DNA from: Planomonospora sp. ID67723
GTDB taxonomy: Bacteria; Actinomycetota; Actinomycetes; Streptosporangiales; Streptosporangiaceae
Direction: 5' to 3'
DNA length: 64,000 nucleotides
NCBI RefSeq assembly: GCF_015711605.1
Contig: NZ_JABTEZ010000005.1
Location: 496,001 to 560,000, forward strand
Part shown: positions 7,597 through 15,991 of the stretch, piece by piece
Layout: every line of letters begins with the position of its first letter
How positions within the stretch are numbered: the first letter of the stretch is position 1
Position numbers and translations under genes: made by a program
Notes under the pieces: generated by a model
What the model was told of the DNA's origin: nothing
Databases searched by the model: none
What the model saw: only the letters and a program-made list of their open reading frames with translations

Positions 7597-8721
7597 ATGC
7601 ACGCCATGGTGGTCGGCGGAGGAGTGGCCGGAGCGGCGAGCGCGATCGCGCTGCGCAAGGCCGGGGTCGAGGTCACCGTCGTCGAGGCGTATGAGGAGCC
7701 GGGGGGAGAGGTCGGCTCGTTCCTGAGCCTGGCGGGCAACGGGCTGCGTGCGCTCGGCGCGCTGGGATGCGCGGAGGCGGTGGCCGGGCGGGGATTCGAG
7801 GTGCCGCGCCAGCGGATGTGGGGCAGCTCCGGCAAGCTGCTCGGCGACGTCCCCCGCGGGCGCCTGTCGGGCGACCCGCTGAACAGCGTGACGCTCATGC
7901 GCGGCCACCTGGTCGAGGAGCTGCGGGCCGCGGCGGTCCGCGCGGGCGCCGAGATCGTCACCGGCAGGCGCTTCGAGCCGGGGCCGGCCGGGGCGGACGT
8001 CGGCGGCGCCGACCTGGTGGTGGGGGCGGACGGGATCTGGTCGGTCACCAGGAGGACGCTGGACCGCGCGGCCCCCGAGCCGCGCTACGCCGGGATCTAC
8101 ACCGTCTCCGGTGTCTCGGAGCGGGTCCCCGGAGGCGTCGCGGCAGAGCCCGGCGTGTTCAACATGGTCTTCGCGCGCAACGGGGCCTTCATCTTCATCG
8201 CCGGTCCGGGCCGGGAGGTCTGGTGGTCGGCCCAGGTCTCCAGCCCGGATGAGCCCGCGGACACGAGCCTGGAGAGCCTGAAGGAGCTCTACCGTTCGGA
8301 GGGGTCGGCGTCGGCGGTCCTGGCGTCGGCGGTCCGGCTGCACCGCCCGACCCTCCACCACGTGCTGGCGGAGGTGCCGGTCTGGCAGGACGGCCGGACC
8401 GTGCTGGTCGGTGACGCCGCCCATCCGGTGGGCGCCGGTCAGGGCGCGTCCATGGCGGTCGAGGACGCCGTCGTCCTGGCGCGGGCGATACGTGAGGAGG
8501 GGGCCGTGGACGCGGCGCTGGCCCGTTACGAGCGCGAGCGCCGTGCCCGGGTGGCGCGGCTGGCCAGAGCGGCGAGCGCCAACCGCGACGCCAAGACGGC
8601 CGGTCCGGTCGGGCGCCGGATCAACGACCTGGTCATGCCGGTGTTCTTCCGGCACTTCTACGAGAAGGCCACCGGCTGGCTTTATTCTGACGATCTCTCC
8701 GGGGCGCTGGGGCCGCGGTGA
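7597..8721 (+). CDS. FAD-dependent monooxygenase (PHBH family)
   Basis: 374 residues. GGGVAGAASAIALRKAG (about 6-22) is the N-terminal FAD dinucleotide fold. VVGADGIWS is the DG motif. VLVGDAAHPVGAGQGASMAVEDA is the GD motif that binds the FAD ribityl. The family hydroxylates or epoxidises aromatic or polyketide substrates using NAD(P)H and oxygen; the substrate is not deducible. ATG 7597 has AAGGGAGG upstream. It is divergent from a TetR gene and convergent with the microprotein at 8725, three bases from its stop codon. Confidence 0.9.
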   Translation: MHAMVVGGGVAGAASAIALRKAGVEVTVVEAYEEPGGEVGSFLSLAGNGLRALGALGCAEAVAGRGFEVPRQRMWGSSGKLLGDVPRGRLSGDPLNSVTLMRGHLVEELRAAAVRAGAEIVTGRRFEPGPAGADVGGADLVVGADGIWSVTRRTLDRAAPEPRYAGIYTVSGVSERVPGGVAAEPGVFNMVFARNGAFIFIAGPGREVWWSAQVSSPDEPADTSLESLKELYRSEGSASAVLASAVRLHRPTLHHVLAEVPVWQDGRTVLVGDAAHPVGAGQGASMAVEDAVVLARAIREEGAVDAALARYERERRARVARLARAASANRDAKTAGPVGRRINDLVMPVFFRHFYEKATGWLYSDDLSGALGPR

Positions 8722-8724
8722 GGG

Positions 8725-8820
8725 TCAGAAGGGGAGGATCCGGCCCGAGGGGGTCCGGAGGTCGAGCGACACCGGCTTACGTGGCGGTCGCGGACGTTGG
8801 ACGATCTGGACTCTCTTCAC
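8725..8820 (-). CDS. 31-aa Pro/Arg-rich microprotein, copy 2
   Basis: 31 codons from GTG 8820 to TGA 8725, with AAAGGAG upstream at normal spacing. It is the same length as copy 1 (1397-1492), and the shared blocks are KRVQI, QRPRPPR, LDLRTPSGR and LPF. Differences from copy 1 are Val7, Lys15, Ser18 and Ile28. The gene begins 59 bases after the stop codon of the 94-residue gene on the same strand (8880-9164), so the two may share a transcript. What follows on that strand is antisense to the monooxygenase gene, so this copy cannot be an attenuator leader for a downstream gene. Function unknown. Confidence 0.8.
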   Translation of the reverse strand: MKRVQIVQRPRPPRKPVSLDLRTPSGRILPF

Positions 8821-8879
8821 AGTGCCGCTCCTTTCTGCTCTTGATCACCTGTGTTACCCATGCGGCGCTCAAGAAACAC

Positions 8880-9164
8880 CTATCGACGTATCACGTGTAG
8901 GACGCTGACCACCCGCTCCGCCACCGTGGCGACGTCGTCGGCGTGCCCGAGGCGCCCGGCCCAGGAGAGCCAGAACCACCATTCACCGTTCTCCTCGTGG
9001 GCGGCGAGGACGTCCTCGGTCCTCGCCGGAGCCATGGGGTTGATCACGTGGAGGTGCGGGAACGGCTCCGCCGGCGTCTCCAGGCGCACCCGGAAGGAGT
9101 GCGCCTCGAGCTGGGCCGCGAGGCGCCGCAGATGGTCGACTGCCTCATGGCGGTCAGCGGTCAT
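8880..9164 (-). CDS. small conserved hypothetical protein
   Basis: 94 residues, starting MTADRHEAVDHLRRLAAQL. The middle holds HLHVINPMAP and then the Trp-rich WWFWLSWAGR. It is soluble and acidic/basic mixed, with no signal peptide. AGGAG lies nine bases before ATG 9164; a longer reading to 9287 lacks this support. The gene is divergent from the XRE regulator at 9393, an arrangement common for small partner proteins of actinomycete XRE regulators. The protein itself is not one I can name. The 31-residue microprotein gene lies just downstream. Confidence 0.7.
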   Translation of the reverse strand: MTADRHEAVDHLRRLAAQLEAHSFRVRLETPAEPFPHLHVINPMAPARTEDVLAAHEENGEWWFWLSWAGRLGHADDVATVAERVVSVLHVIRR

Positions 9165-9392
9165 CCGGATCACTCCTGACGGGCGCCGGCGAATCTCTTC
9201 ATGGAACGTGATATCCCGTGACGGGCCGGACAATCGATCTTGAATTCGCGAAGGCGCCGAAATACGCGGAACAACGAAGAAACTCACCGGTATTCCGTGC
9301 GGAAACCGCGAACAAAGGGAATGTCATGCACAGGCATGCTTACGCTGCGGTGTGTCCTGGTTAATCTTGCGTTAACACAACGGGAGGGCTCC

Positions 9393-10841
9393 GTGGCCCG
9401 AGGCGAGCATTCACCCGCCTGCGCCAGGCGCTGGCGGGAGCAGGCGGAGGCGCAGCGGTGGACTCTCTGGCAGACCGCGCAGGCCGTGCACGGCTGCTGC
9501 GGGGTGAGCCTGCTCAAGGCGCACCGGCTGGCCAGGGGGTGGTCGGCCCGGCAGGTGGTCCAGGAGCTGGAGGACCTCTGCGAGCGTGAGGGCCTCGGCG
9601 AGGCGCGGATCGGCATCGACCTGCTCAACGCCTGGGAGAACCACCGGGCCCGGCCCCGGCCGCAGACCATCGAGTTGCTGGCGCGGCTCTACCGGGCCAA
9701 CGCCGTACGGCTCGGCCTGGCCGGCGACTACTGCGAGGACGGCGACAGGACCGAGGTCGTGGTCGTCTCCGGCGGCGAGGGCCGCGCACCGTACCGGGTG
9801 CGGGAACCGGCGCCGCAGCGGCCGGCGGACGACGTCGAGCGGCGCGCGCTCTTCCACCACGCGCTGCTCGGCTCGCGCGTCCCGATGAGCGGGCGGCTGC
9901 TGGCCGAGGTCGAGCGGACCCGCCAGGACCTGGACCGCACGCTCGCCGCCGGCGGCGTGACCGAGGAGCAGCTCGACCTCCTCGACGAGCAGGTGCTGCG
10001 CTACCGGCGCGAATACATCACCAGCGCGCCGCTGCCGATGCTCTACCGGCTGATGCTGGAGCTGTCGGAGGTGCGCACGCTGGCCGCCGCCCGGCAGCCC
10101 GCGATGGTCCAGCGCCGACTGCTCAACGCCACCGTGATGCTCGCGCTGCTCTCGGCCGACGCGCTGATGAAACTCGGCGACACCCGCCAGGCACACGCCT
10201 GGTACGGCACCGCGCGCACCGCCTCCGACGACATGGGCGACCTGCGGCTGCGCGCCCTGGTCCGGGCGCAGCAGGCCATGCTGCCCTACTACTACGGAGA
10301 TCTCGCCGAGACCGTACGGCTGGCGCGCGAGGCCAGGATGCTGGCCGGCAACGCCCCCAGCTCCCCGGCGGCGCTCGGCGCGGCGGCGGAGGCGCGGGCG
10401 CTGGCCCGGATGGGCGAGCACAAGGCCGCCCGCGTCGCGCTGGCCGAGGCCGAGCAGATCTTCGCCAGGATGCCCCCGGAGGGCCGTGACCACCTGGCGT
10501 TCCGCTTCTCCGAGCGGCGGCTGCAGTTCTACCGGATCGGCACGCTGATCGAGCTGGGCGAGGAGGTCGACTGGACGCCCGCCCCCTCCGGTCCCTACAC
10601 CATCGACCCGGTCCTCATCCGGCTCGACCAGGCCGTCCACCTGGTCCGCGACGGCAAGGCGGAGGAGGGCTGCCGGCTGGCGGAGAAGGCGCTGCTCCAG
10701 GCACCGCCGGAGCACCGCACCTCGATCGTGGTCGACCGGGCCCGGGCACTGCTGGCGGAGGTCCCGGAAGGGCTCCGCCAGACGCCTGCCGCGCGCCACC
10801 TGGCGAGCCTGCTGGCCGGCGCCGTCCCGGTCGGGTCATGA
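9393..10841 (+). CDS. large XRE-type regulator with helical repeat domain
   Basis: 482 residues. About residues 38-105 (LLKAHRLARGWSARQVVQEL ... LLNAWENH) resemble the degenerate helix-turn-helix of actinomycete XRE regulators. Residues about 190-480 are all-helical with TPR-like repeats (ALMKLGDTRQAHAWYGTA, AEARALARMGEHKAARVAL). Such proteins are transcription factors, often with a small neighbouring partner. GTG 9393 is chosen because GGGAGGG lies just upstream; the frame is open from 9240 but that part lacks family features. The stop codon overlaps the ATG of the next gene by four bases, so the pair is translationally coupled. Confidence 0.85.
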   Translation: MARGEHSPACARRWREQAEAQRWTLWQTAQAVHGCCGVSLLKAHRLARGWSARQVVQELEDLCEREGLGEARIGIDLLNAWENHRARPRPQTIELLARLYRANAVRLGLAGDYCEDGDRTEVVVVSGGEGRAPYRVREPAPQRPADDVERRALFHHALLGSRVPMSGRLLAEVERTRQDLDRTLAAGGVTEEQLDLLDEQVLRYRREYITSAPLPMLYRLMLELSEVRTLAAARQPAMVQRRLLNATVMLALLSADALMKLGDTRQAHAWYGTARTASDDMGDLRLRALVRAQQAMLPYYYGDLAETVRLAREARMLAGNAPSSPAALGAAAEARALARMGEHKAARVALAEAEQIFARMPPEGRDHLAFRFSERRLQFYRIGTLIELGEEVDWTPAPSGPYTIDPVLIRLDQAVHLVRDGKAEEGCRLAEKALLQAPPEHRTSIVVDRARALLAEVPEGLRQTPAARHLASLLAGAVPVGS

Positions 10842-11743
10842 GCCCACTCGCCGGGCAGGCGTTCGCCGCCCTCCGGGAGGTCTGCGAAGAGCTGGGGATC
10901 GACCACCGGGACGCGGAGCTGCTACGCGTGCGGAGCAACGCGGTCTTCAAGCTGCGCAGCGAGATCGTGGTCAGGATCGCCACCGCGCCCAGCGCGCCGG
11001 CCCGGTTGCCGGCGGTGCTGGCGGTGGCCCGCTGGCTGGCCGAGCAGGGATTTCCCGCCGTGCGCCCGGCCGACGAGATCTCCGACCAGCCGGTGGTGCA
11101 CGACGGGCGGGTCGTCACGTTCTGGCACTACGTCCCGGCCAGCGGCCGGCCCACCACGACCGAGCTGGGCGAGATCCTGCGCAGCCTGCACCGCCTGCCG
11201 GTACCGCCGGTCGCGCTGAAGAGGTTCGCCGACCCGCTGGCCGAGGTACGCCGGGCGGCGGACCGCTCGGCGGTGCTCACCCCCTGCCAGCGCGCCTGGC
11301 TGGGCGACCGCATCGCCGAGCTGACCGAGCGCTGGGCGGGCCTGGAGGTGGACGGCTCGGAGGTGCTGCTGCACGGCGACGCCTGGATCGACAACCTGCT
11401 GCGCCGTACCGACGGGCACGTGGTGCTCTGCGACTGGGACGGGGTGGCCGTCGGCCCCCGCGAGTGGGACCTGGTCCACACCTACCATGGGGAGCGACGC
11501 TTCGGCCTGACCCCCGCCGACGTGGACGCCTTCGCCGACGCCTACGGCAGTGACCTGCGCTCCTGGGAGGGCTACTCCACGCTGATGGAGGTGCGCGACA
11601 TGTACGCCGTGGGCATCCACATCCGCAACGCCGCCGACGACCCCTTCTCCCGCCGGGAGCTGCCCCGCCGCCTCGATTCCCTCAGACGAGGTGAGGAACA
11701 TGCCCGGTGGTATCTGGCGGAACCGGTTAGTGTCTCCCCATAA
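10838..11743 (+). CDS. APH-family phosphotransferase-like protein
   Basis: 301 residues with the aminoglycoside phosphotransferase/choline kinase fold. LLHGDAWIDNLL is the Brenner motif with catalytic Asp and Asn, and LCDWDG carries the metal-binding Asp. The N-terminal lobe (VRSNAVFKL then IVVRIA) holds the nucleotide-binding strands. The family phosphorylates small molecules with ATP. Coupling to a regulator suggests a regulatory or antibiotic-related role, but nothing in the sequence proves resistance. ATG 10838 overlaps the upstream stop codon (ATGA). Confidence 0.85.
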   Translation: MSPLAGQAFAALREVCEELGIDHRDAELLRVRSNAVFKLRSEIVVRIATAPSAPARLPAVLAVARWLAEQGFPAVRPADEISDQPVVHDGRVVTFWHYVPASGRPTTTELGEILRSLHRLPVPPVALKRFADPLAEVRRAADRSAVLTPCQRAWLGDRIAELTERWAGLEVDGSEVLLHGDAWIDNLLRRTDGHVVLCDWDGVAVGPREWDLVHTYHGERRFGLTPADVDAFADAYGSDLRSWEGYSTLMEVRDMYAVGIHIRNAADDPFSRRELPRRLDSLRRGEEHARWYLAEPVSVSP

Positions 11744-11766
11744 AGATCTTCATATGGGGGCCGAAC

Positions 11767-12201
11767 ATGCCAAAGGTTACGTTGCGACATACCTTCCACG
11801 TGCGGAACAGCCCGGCCGCGCTCCGCGCGCACCTGAGCCAGCCGCAGAGCTACGTGGGGCTCTCGCCGCTGGTCGTCGCGGTCCGCGACGTCGAGACGGG
11901 GGAGAGGGAGACCCGCTACGTCTCGGTCGAGCGGTTCAGGTTCCTGGGCGTCGTGAAGTACGACAACCTGATCAGGGTGACGCTGCGGAGCACGCCGGAG
12001 GCGGTCGAGGGTGAGGTGGCCAGCCCCGGCGGGGTGCGGCTGGACTACCGGTTCCGGCTGACGGACAAGGACGGCGGGACCGAGGTCGAGGACGTCCTCG
12101 TGGTGCGGGCCTGGGCCCGGCCGCTGCTGAACTTCGCGGCGAAAAAGGCCCGCGAGGTCCAGCTCGCCCGCGCCGAGGTGCTCACCTCCCGCCTGGGCTG
12201 A
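11767..12201 (+). CDS. SRPBCC superfamily protein
   Basis: 144 residues reading MPKVTLRHTFHVRNSPAALRAHLS at the start, as in polyketide cyclase/START-like ligand-binding proteins (helix-grip fold). The C-terminal helix (PLLNFAAKKAREVQLARAEVL) is typical. No catalytic residues are evident. It follows the kinase-like gene by 23 bases on the same strand and may be in its operon; the ribosome binding site (TGGGGG) is weak. Likely binds a hydrophobic ligand or is an unassigned cyclase. Confidence 0.75.
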   Translation: MPKVTLRHTFHVRNSPAALRAHLSQPQSYVGLSPLVVAVRDVETGERETRYVSVERFRFLGVVKYDNLIRVTLRSTPEAVEGEVASPGGVRLDYRFRLTDKDGGTEVEDVLVVRAWARPLLNFAAKKAREVQLARAEVLTSRLG

Positions 12202-12309
12202 TTCCCCGCGGCCGTCCGCGTCCCGCTGCTGCATTCGTGACCTTGTGCCCGGAGGGTCTTTCCGCGAGCAGGGCGCGGACAGCCGGGCCGGCACCGGCGC
12301 GGCCGGGGA

Positions 12310-12756
12310 TCAGCCGGCGCCGGCGTGCCGTACTCCCTCCGTCAGCTCGGCGAACGGGAGCGGGCAGCACGGGCTCGCCGCGCACGCCACCAGATCGTCA
12401 CATCCGGCGTCCACCGCCTGGAGCAGGGTCTGCCGGATCGCCCGGAGGTCTTCGATCTTCTGTTCCACCTCGGCCAGCTTGGCCGCGGTCCGCGCCCGCA
12501 ACCCGCTGTCCGGCCTGCCGTGGCGGTGCCCGCCCGCCTCGATCAGGTCGGCCACCTCGTCCAGGGTGAATCCCAGGCGTTGCGCCGCTTTGATCACCCG
12601 GAGGGCGGTCACCGTCTCCGGCGGGTACAGCCGGTGCCCGCCGTTGCTGCGCAACGGCTCCTCCAGCAGGCCCCGCCGGTGGTAGTAGCGCAACGTCTGG
12701 GCGTTGACGCCCGCCGCCTCGGCGACCTCTCCGGTGCGCAGCCACCTCTCCGTCAT
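12310..12756 (-). CDS. MerR family regulator with cysteine-rich sensor tail
   Basis: 148 residues. The N-terminal winged helix TGEVAEAAGVNAQTLRYYHR (8-27) is followed by RRGLLEEP and a dimerisation helix (about 88-116). The effector tail holds Cys119, Cys125, Cys130 and Cys131 (AGCDDLVACAASPCCPLPF), suited to thiolate metal binding or redox sensing. MerR proteins of this type untwist promoters with a 19-base spacer, and such a promoter lies at 12935-12965. ATG 12756 overlaps the stop codon of the 41-codon gene upstream (ATGA). The metal cannot be assigned: the Cys pattern is not the CueR or MerR(Hg) arrangement. Confidence 0.85.
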   Translation of the reverse strand: MTERWLRTGEVAEAAGVNAQTLRYYHRRGLLEEPLRSNGGHRLYPPETVTALRVIKAAQRLGFTLDEVADLIEAGGHRHGRPDSGLRARTAAKLAEVEQKIEDLRAIRQTLLQAVDAGCDDLVACAASPCCPLPFAELTEGVRHAGAG

Positions 12757-12878
12757 GACGCCGCCTCCCGGGCCGCCTCGATCGCCCGGACCGCCGGCCC
12801 GCCCGGCAGCCGCACCCGCGCCGCAGGAACCCCGACGGCCGGGGCCGGCCCCGCGTCGTGCGGAGTGAAGGTGAACAT
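12753..12878 (-). CDS. 41-aa microprotein heading a MerR operon
   Basis: 41 codons, starting MFTFTPHDAG and ending IEAAREAAS, Pro/Val/Ala-rich in the middle. GGGGAGGG precedes ATG 12878. The stop codon overlaps the start of the MerR gene by four bases, so the two are translationally coupled. A MerR-type promoter with a 19-base spacer lies about 60 bases upstream. No Cys, a single His, no membrane segment. It may be only a coupling leader, or a small effector made when the regulator is activated. Not recognised. Confidence 0.55.
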   Translation of the reverse strand: MFTFTPHDAGPAPAVGVPAARVRLPGGPAVRAIEAAREAAS

Positions 12879-12934
12879 GAACCCTCCCCGTTCCAGGACC
12901 GCCGTACCCGATGCGCGCGGCCCCTGCCCTTCGA

Positions 12935-12965
12935 CGGTAAACCCGTACCTGGGTACAGGATGCAA
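12935..12965 (-). promoter_or_regulatory. MerR-type promoter with 19-base spacer
   Basis: On the minus strand TTGCAT (12960-12965) and TTACCG (12935-12940) flank a 19-base spacer. The spacer contains the near-perfect dyad CCTGTACC / GGTACGGG. This geometry is diagnostic of MerR-controlled promoters. It reads into the 41-codon gene and merR, so the operon is probably autoregulated. Confidence 0.7.
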
Positions 12966-12974
12966 GCCCACGTG

Positions 12975-13877
12975 TCAGCGGTGGCTGTTCACCAGGTCCC
13001 AGGCGGCCTGGCTGAAGGCGTGGACGTGGGGCGTGGCTCCGTCGGCGCGCCACATCAGGCCCCATTCCACGGGCGGTGCGTCGTCGAAGGGGACGTAGGC
13101 GACATCGGGGCGGGCGTAGTAGCGCCTGGCCTGGGCGCCTACAGGGAAGACGCCCTGCCCGGCGCCCACGAGCGTGAGCGCCTCCTGGAAGGTCGCGGCC
13201 GGAGGGCCGGGCTCGATCGGCCGTCCGGCGGGCGCGTACCGGGGCATCCTGCCCGGGCGCCGGTCTTCGGGCGGCGCGAGCGTGCCGGACGGCTGCAGCA
13301 GCGTGGTGCGGGCCAGGTCTTCGACGGAGACCGACGTCCGGCGTGCGAGGGGATGACCGGACGGCACGGCCAGCATCCGCGCCTCCCGTACCAGCACCGG
13401 CCCGGTGACGATGCCGGGATCGTCCACGGGGAAGTCGGCCAGGACCAGGTCCACCTCGCCGTCGTTCAGCCACGGCAGAATCTGCCCGATCTGCGCCTCC
13501 CGGATCCGGACGTCGCAGTCGGGCCGGCGTGCCCGGAAGATCTCCGTGACGCCGACCAGCAGCTGGCCCGCCGCCGCACCGACGAAGGCGACCCGCAGCG
13601 TGCCGGTGACGCCCCGGGCGGCGTCGATCGCCTGCTCCAGCGCGGCGCCGATCCGGGCCCATGCGGGCTGGATCTGCTCATATAGCTGCCGCCCCACCGC
13701 GGTCAGCTCCACCCGGCGGCTGGTCCGGTCGAACAGGGGTGTGCCGACGCGCCGTTCCAGTCTCTTGATCGTCTGACTGATCCGGGCCGTGGACACGTGC
13801 AGGCGTTCGGCGGTGCGGCCGAAGTGCAGTTCCTCGGCGAGGGTCAGGAACGCCTCCAGCTCATACCGTTCCAGCAC
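12975..13877 (-). CDS. LysR family transcriptional regulator
   Basis: 300 residues. The N-terminal winged helix is LEAFLTLAEELHFGRTAERL then HVSTARISQTIKRLERRVG (7-45). The effector-binding domain spans about 92-300 with typical LRVAFVGAAAG and VDLVLADFPVDDPGI segments. It is divergent from the SnoaL-like gene at 14002. The 124-base gap holds AAGC-GAG-GCTT near 13895, compatible with a LysR site. Probably regulates that neighbour; the ligand is unknown. Confidence 0.9.
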   Translation of the reverse strand: MLERYELEAFLTLAEELHFGRTAERLHVSTARISQTIKRLERRVGTPLFDRTSRRVELTAVGRQLYEQIQPAWARIGAALEQAIDAARGVTGTLRVAFVGAAAGQLLVGVTEIFRARRPDCDVRIREAQIGQILPWLNDGEVDLVLADFPVDDPGIVTGPVLVREARMLAVPSGHPLARRTSVSVEDLARTTLLQPSGTLAPPEDRRPGRMPRYAPAGRPIEPGPPAATFQEALTLVGAGQGVFPVGAQARRYYARPDVAYVPFDDAPPVEWGLMWRADGATPHVHAFSQAAWDLVNSHR

Positions 13878-14001
13878 GCCCGTCCTCCATCGTTAAGCGA
13901 GGCTTCACGATCCTTGCACAGGTCCTCATTGATCGCAGACCCGGGCTCGGGCGAAGGTCGGAGAGCCTGAGAACGCACCTCGACCTCCATAGGAGCGAGT
14001 C

Positions 14002-14508
14002 ATGTACATCACCCGCCAGTACGCCGTGTCCGCGCCGGCCGCCGACGCCGCAGCGCTCGCCGGAGAGCTGCGGGACCGCGCGGAGATCGCCGACGCGCTG
14101 TACCGCTTCGGCCTCGGCCAGGATCTGAAGGACGGGGACCTGCTCGCCTCGTCCTTCGCCGTGGACGCCGAGCTGGACTTCCGCCCGGCGGCCGCGAGAT
14201 GGGGTGCCGAGCCTCCGCTGATGTCCGGCCGGGACACGATCGTCACCACCATCCTGGGCATGTTCGCCGGCCGGGTGGACACCACCCACCAGGTCACCAA
14301 CCTCCGCATCGCCGTCGACGGCGACACCGCCCGCCTCACCGCGCTGGTGGAGGCCCAGCACCTGCTCACCTCCGACCACGGCACCCACGCCCTGCTGAAG
14401 AACCCCTACGACGTCGACCTGGTCCGCGACGGTGACCGCTGGGTCATGCGCGGCATCCGCATCGACAACGCCTGGTACACCGGCGATCCCGTCGCGATCT
14501 TCGGATGA
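14002..14508 (+). CDS. SnoaL-like (NTF2 fold) protein
   Basis: 168 residues. The central segment LRDRAEIADALYRFGLGQDL then FAVDAELDF has the start of the SnoaL-like fold: an initial helix followed by a D-A-E strand. GRDTIVTTILGMFAGRVDTTHQVTN matches the second helix and strand with conserved His. Family members bind or isomerise small hydrophobic molecules; many are uncharacterised. It is divergent from the LysR gene, its probable regulator. The preceding sequence AGGAGCGAGTC gives a ribosome binding site for ATG 14002. It ends before the strong hairpin at 14676. Confidence 0.85.
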   Translation: MYITRQYAVSAPAADAAALAGELRDRAEIADALYRFGLGQDLKDGDLLASSFAVDAELDFRPAAARWGAEPPLMSGRDTIVTTILGMFAGRVDTTHQVTNLRIAVDGDTARLTALVEAQHLLTSDHGTHALLKNPYDVDLVRDGDRWVMRGIRIDNAWYTGDPVAIFG

Positions 14509-14675
14509 TCCGGGGAGGTCGCGGCCCGCACCGCTCACGCGCGCCGACCGTCGCGTGGGGCGCAGACGATCGGAGTTCCTCGACGGAACCAGGACATCGG
14601 GCAGATCCCGGACGTCGCCGTTCAGGCCCGGAAGGCTTGCTGTACGGGGTGCGGCCCTCTTTCCTCACCCGTCAA

Positions 14676-14713
14676 GCGGATGGGGCGACCGGTTTTCCGG
14701 TCGCCCCATCCGC
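14676..14713. terminator. perfect 17-bp hairpin terminator
   Basis: A 17-base arm at 14676-14692 beginning GCGGATGGGGCG pairs perfectly with 14697-14713 across a TTTT loop. It lies between the convergent SnoaL-like gene and the 5'-nucleotidase fragment and can serve both. Confidence 0.8.
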
Positions 14714-14785
14714 TTTCAGGGGACGTGCCTGTTCCTGACCTCCGGGGGAGAGCCGTCTCTCGGCGTCAGGGGAACGACGCGCCCG

Positions 14786-15395
14786 TCAGAAGACGGGGAC
14801 GCCGTCGCGAGTGAGCTTCCAGTCGGCCTCGGCGAAGGTGGCCGGGTCGATGGTGCCGGTCGCGGTGGCGTAGTCGATCAGCGCCTGGCGGATCTCCACC
14901 TGGGCGTTGTAGAGGACCGGGGCGGTGGTGACGTGCGGGAAGCCACCGCCGCCGGACTGGCGGTAGTTGTTGATGGCGACCGCGAACTGCTGGTCGGCGG
15001 CGACCGGCTGTCCCCGGTAGGACAGGCCTGTGATGCGCTGGCCGACCGGCTTGGCGACGTCGATGTCGTAGGTGACGCCGGCGAGCTGGTCGTAGTTGTA
15101 GTCGGGGGTGCCGCCGGCGTTGGTCAGGGTGGCGATGTCGACCGGGGCGCCGGGGGCGAGCTGGTTGAAGTACTTGGCGGAGTACTCCAGGTACTCCTTG
15201 AGCTGGGCGCCGGTGAGCTTGACGGCCATCAGGGTGTTGTCGTAGATGTACAGGCCCGCCATGTCGCGCACGCTGACCGGTCCGGCCGGGAAGGTCGCGG
15301 TCCGGCTGAAGGGCGCGGAGACCGACAGCACCGGCAGGGCGGCGTCGGCTGTGCCTCCCAGGGCCTTCTTCACCGTCTCGGTCTGCACCTTCTGG
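14786..15395 (-). pseudogene. 5'-nucleotidase, C-terminal part split by the element
   Basis: C-terminal half of a secreted 5'-nucleotidase/2',3'-cyclic phosphodiesterase. About 200 residues of the substrate-binding (5_nucleotid_C) domain are visible: VQTETVKKAL, YIYDNTLMAVKLTGAQLKEYLE, and AVAINNYRQSGGGGFP with the substrate-stacking region. The 5' part is at 30604-31755, on the other side of the integrated element. The fragment has no signal peptide and only an internal GTG at 15388. Joining the parts at the shared AT dinucleotide restores LDY-I-QKVQTETV in frame, so the gene was intact before integration. Confidence 0.9.
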
Positions 15396-15432
15396 ATCTA
15401 GAACATTCGATCAGGCAAGGTTCCTGACGGAC
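15384..15432. other. attL, left integration junction
   Basis: Host sequence CTTCTGG, AT core (15396-15397), then element arm CTAGAACATTCGATCAGGC. The arm (to about 15420) is an imperfect inverted copy of the attR arm: about 20 of 24 positions agree. Host and element halves were separated by restoring the nucleotidase reading frame. Confidence 0.75.
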
Positions 15433-15991
15433 CTGCTTCCTGATAGCTCCGACGCACCCCGATGCTCAACAGTCGAGCAGAGGGGTTTTTACATGCCCAA
15501 ACACGGCTCAACGCTTCAGCCTCCCCAGCTACAAGTAGGGAACGCCAAGACATGATCGGCGACAAGTATCACTACAGGGTTAAAGGCGGTCCGCTCCGCG
15601 GCCCGCCGCGCGTTGGGCGGTCGCCGGCCGCGCTGCGGCTCTTCGGCCGGTCGCGGCCACGCCACCCACGCGCCAGGTCCATCGAGCGAACGTCTTGAGC
15701 CGGAGAAGTCTTCCGGTAGTTACAGCGATCCATCCGTAAGGCTGCCGCACCGATTCCGTTCCTCGGGCCTGGCGGCCCTGCGGTACGGATCGGCTTGCCA
15801 CCGGATAACAGGACTCCCTCTGCACAGGGCTGGACGGTGGACTCGGTCCAGCCATCCCCACAGCGACGAGCCCACCCTTCATGTCTCCTACATTGCCATT
15901 GTACCTACGTCATGCAAAGATCCGCGATGCGGGTGATTTGATCCCTACAGCAAGAGCATGCGGCTAATTTCTTACTCGACCACTTCCGCAC
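15398..15991. other. element left end, no gene supported
   Basis: 594 bases between attL and the DUF91 stop codon. Open frames here lack homology. The stretch contains GC-rich palindromic sequence (about 15590-15660) and the left copy of a 25-base direct repeat (15760-15784). Confidence 0.5.
15760..15784. repeat. 25-bp direct repeat, left copy
   Basis: Identical over 25 bases to 23889-23913, including TCGGGCCTGGCGGCCCTGCG. Weaker similarity continues for about 20 bases to the left. GGGCC-TGGC-GGCCC inside it can form a hairpin. The two copies bracket the restriction operon. Confidence 0.75.

Noticed and set aside
15580-15882. Possible gene at the left end of the element
   Set aside because: No ribosome binding site or domain; the frame covers palindromic DNA and the direct repeat.
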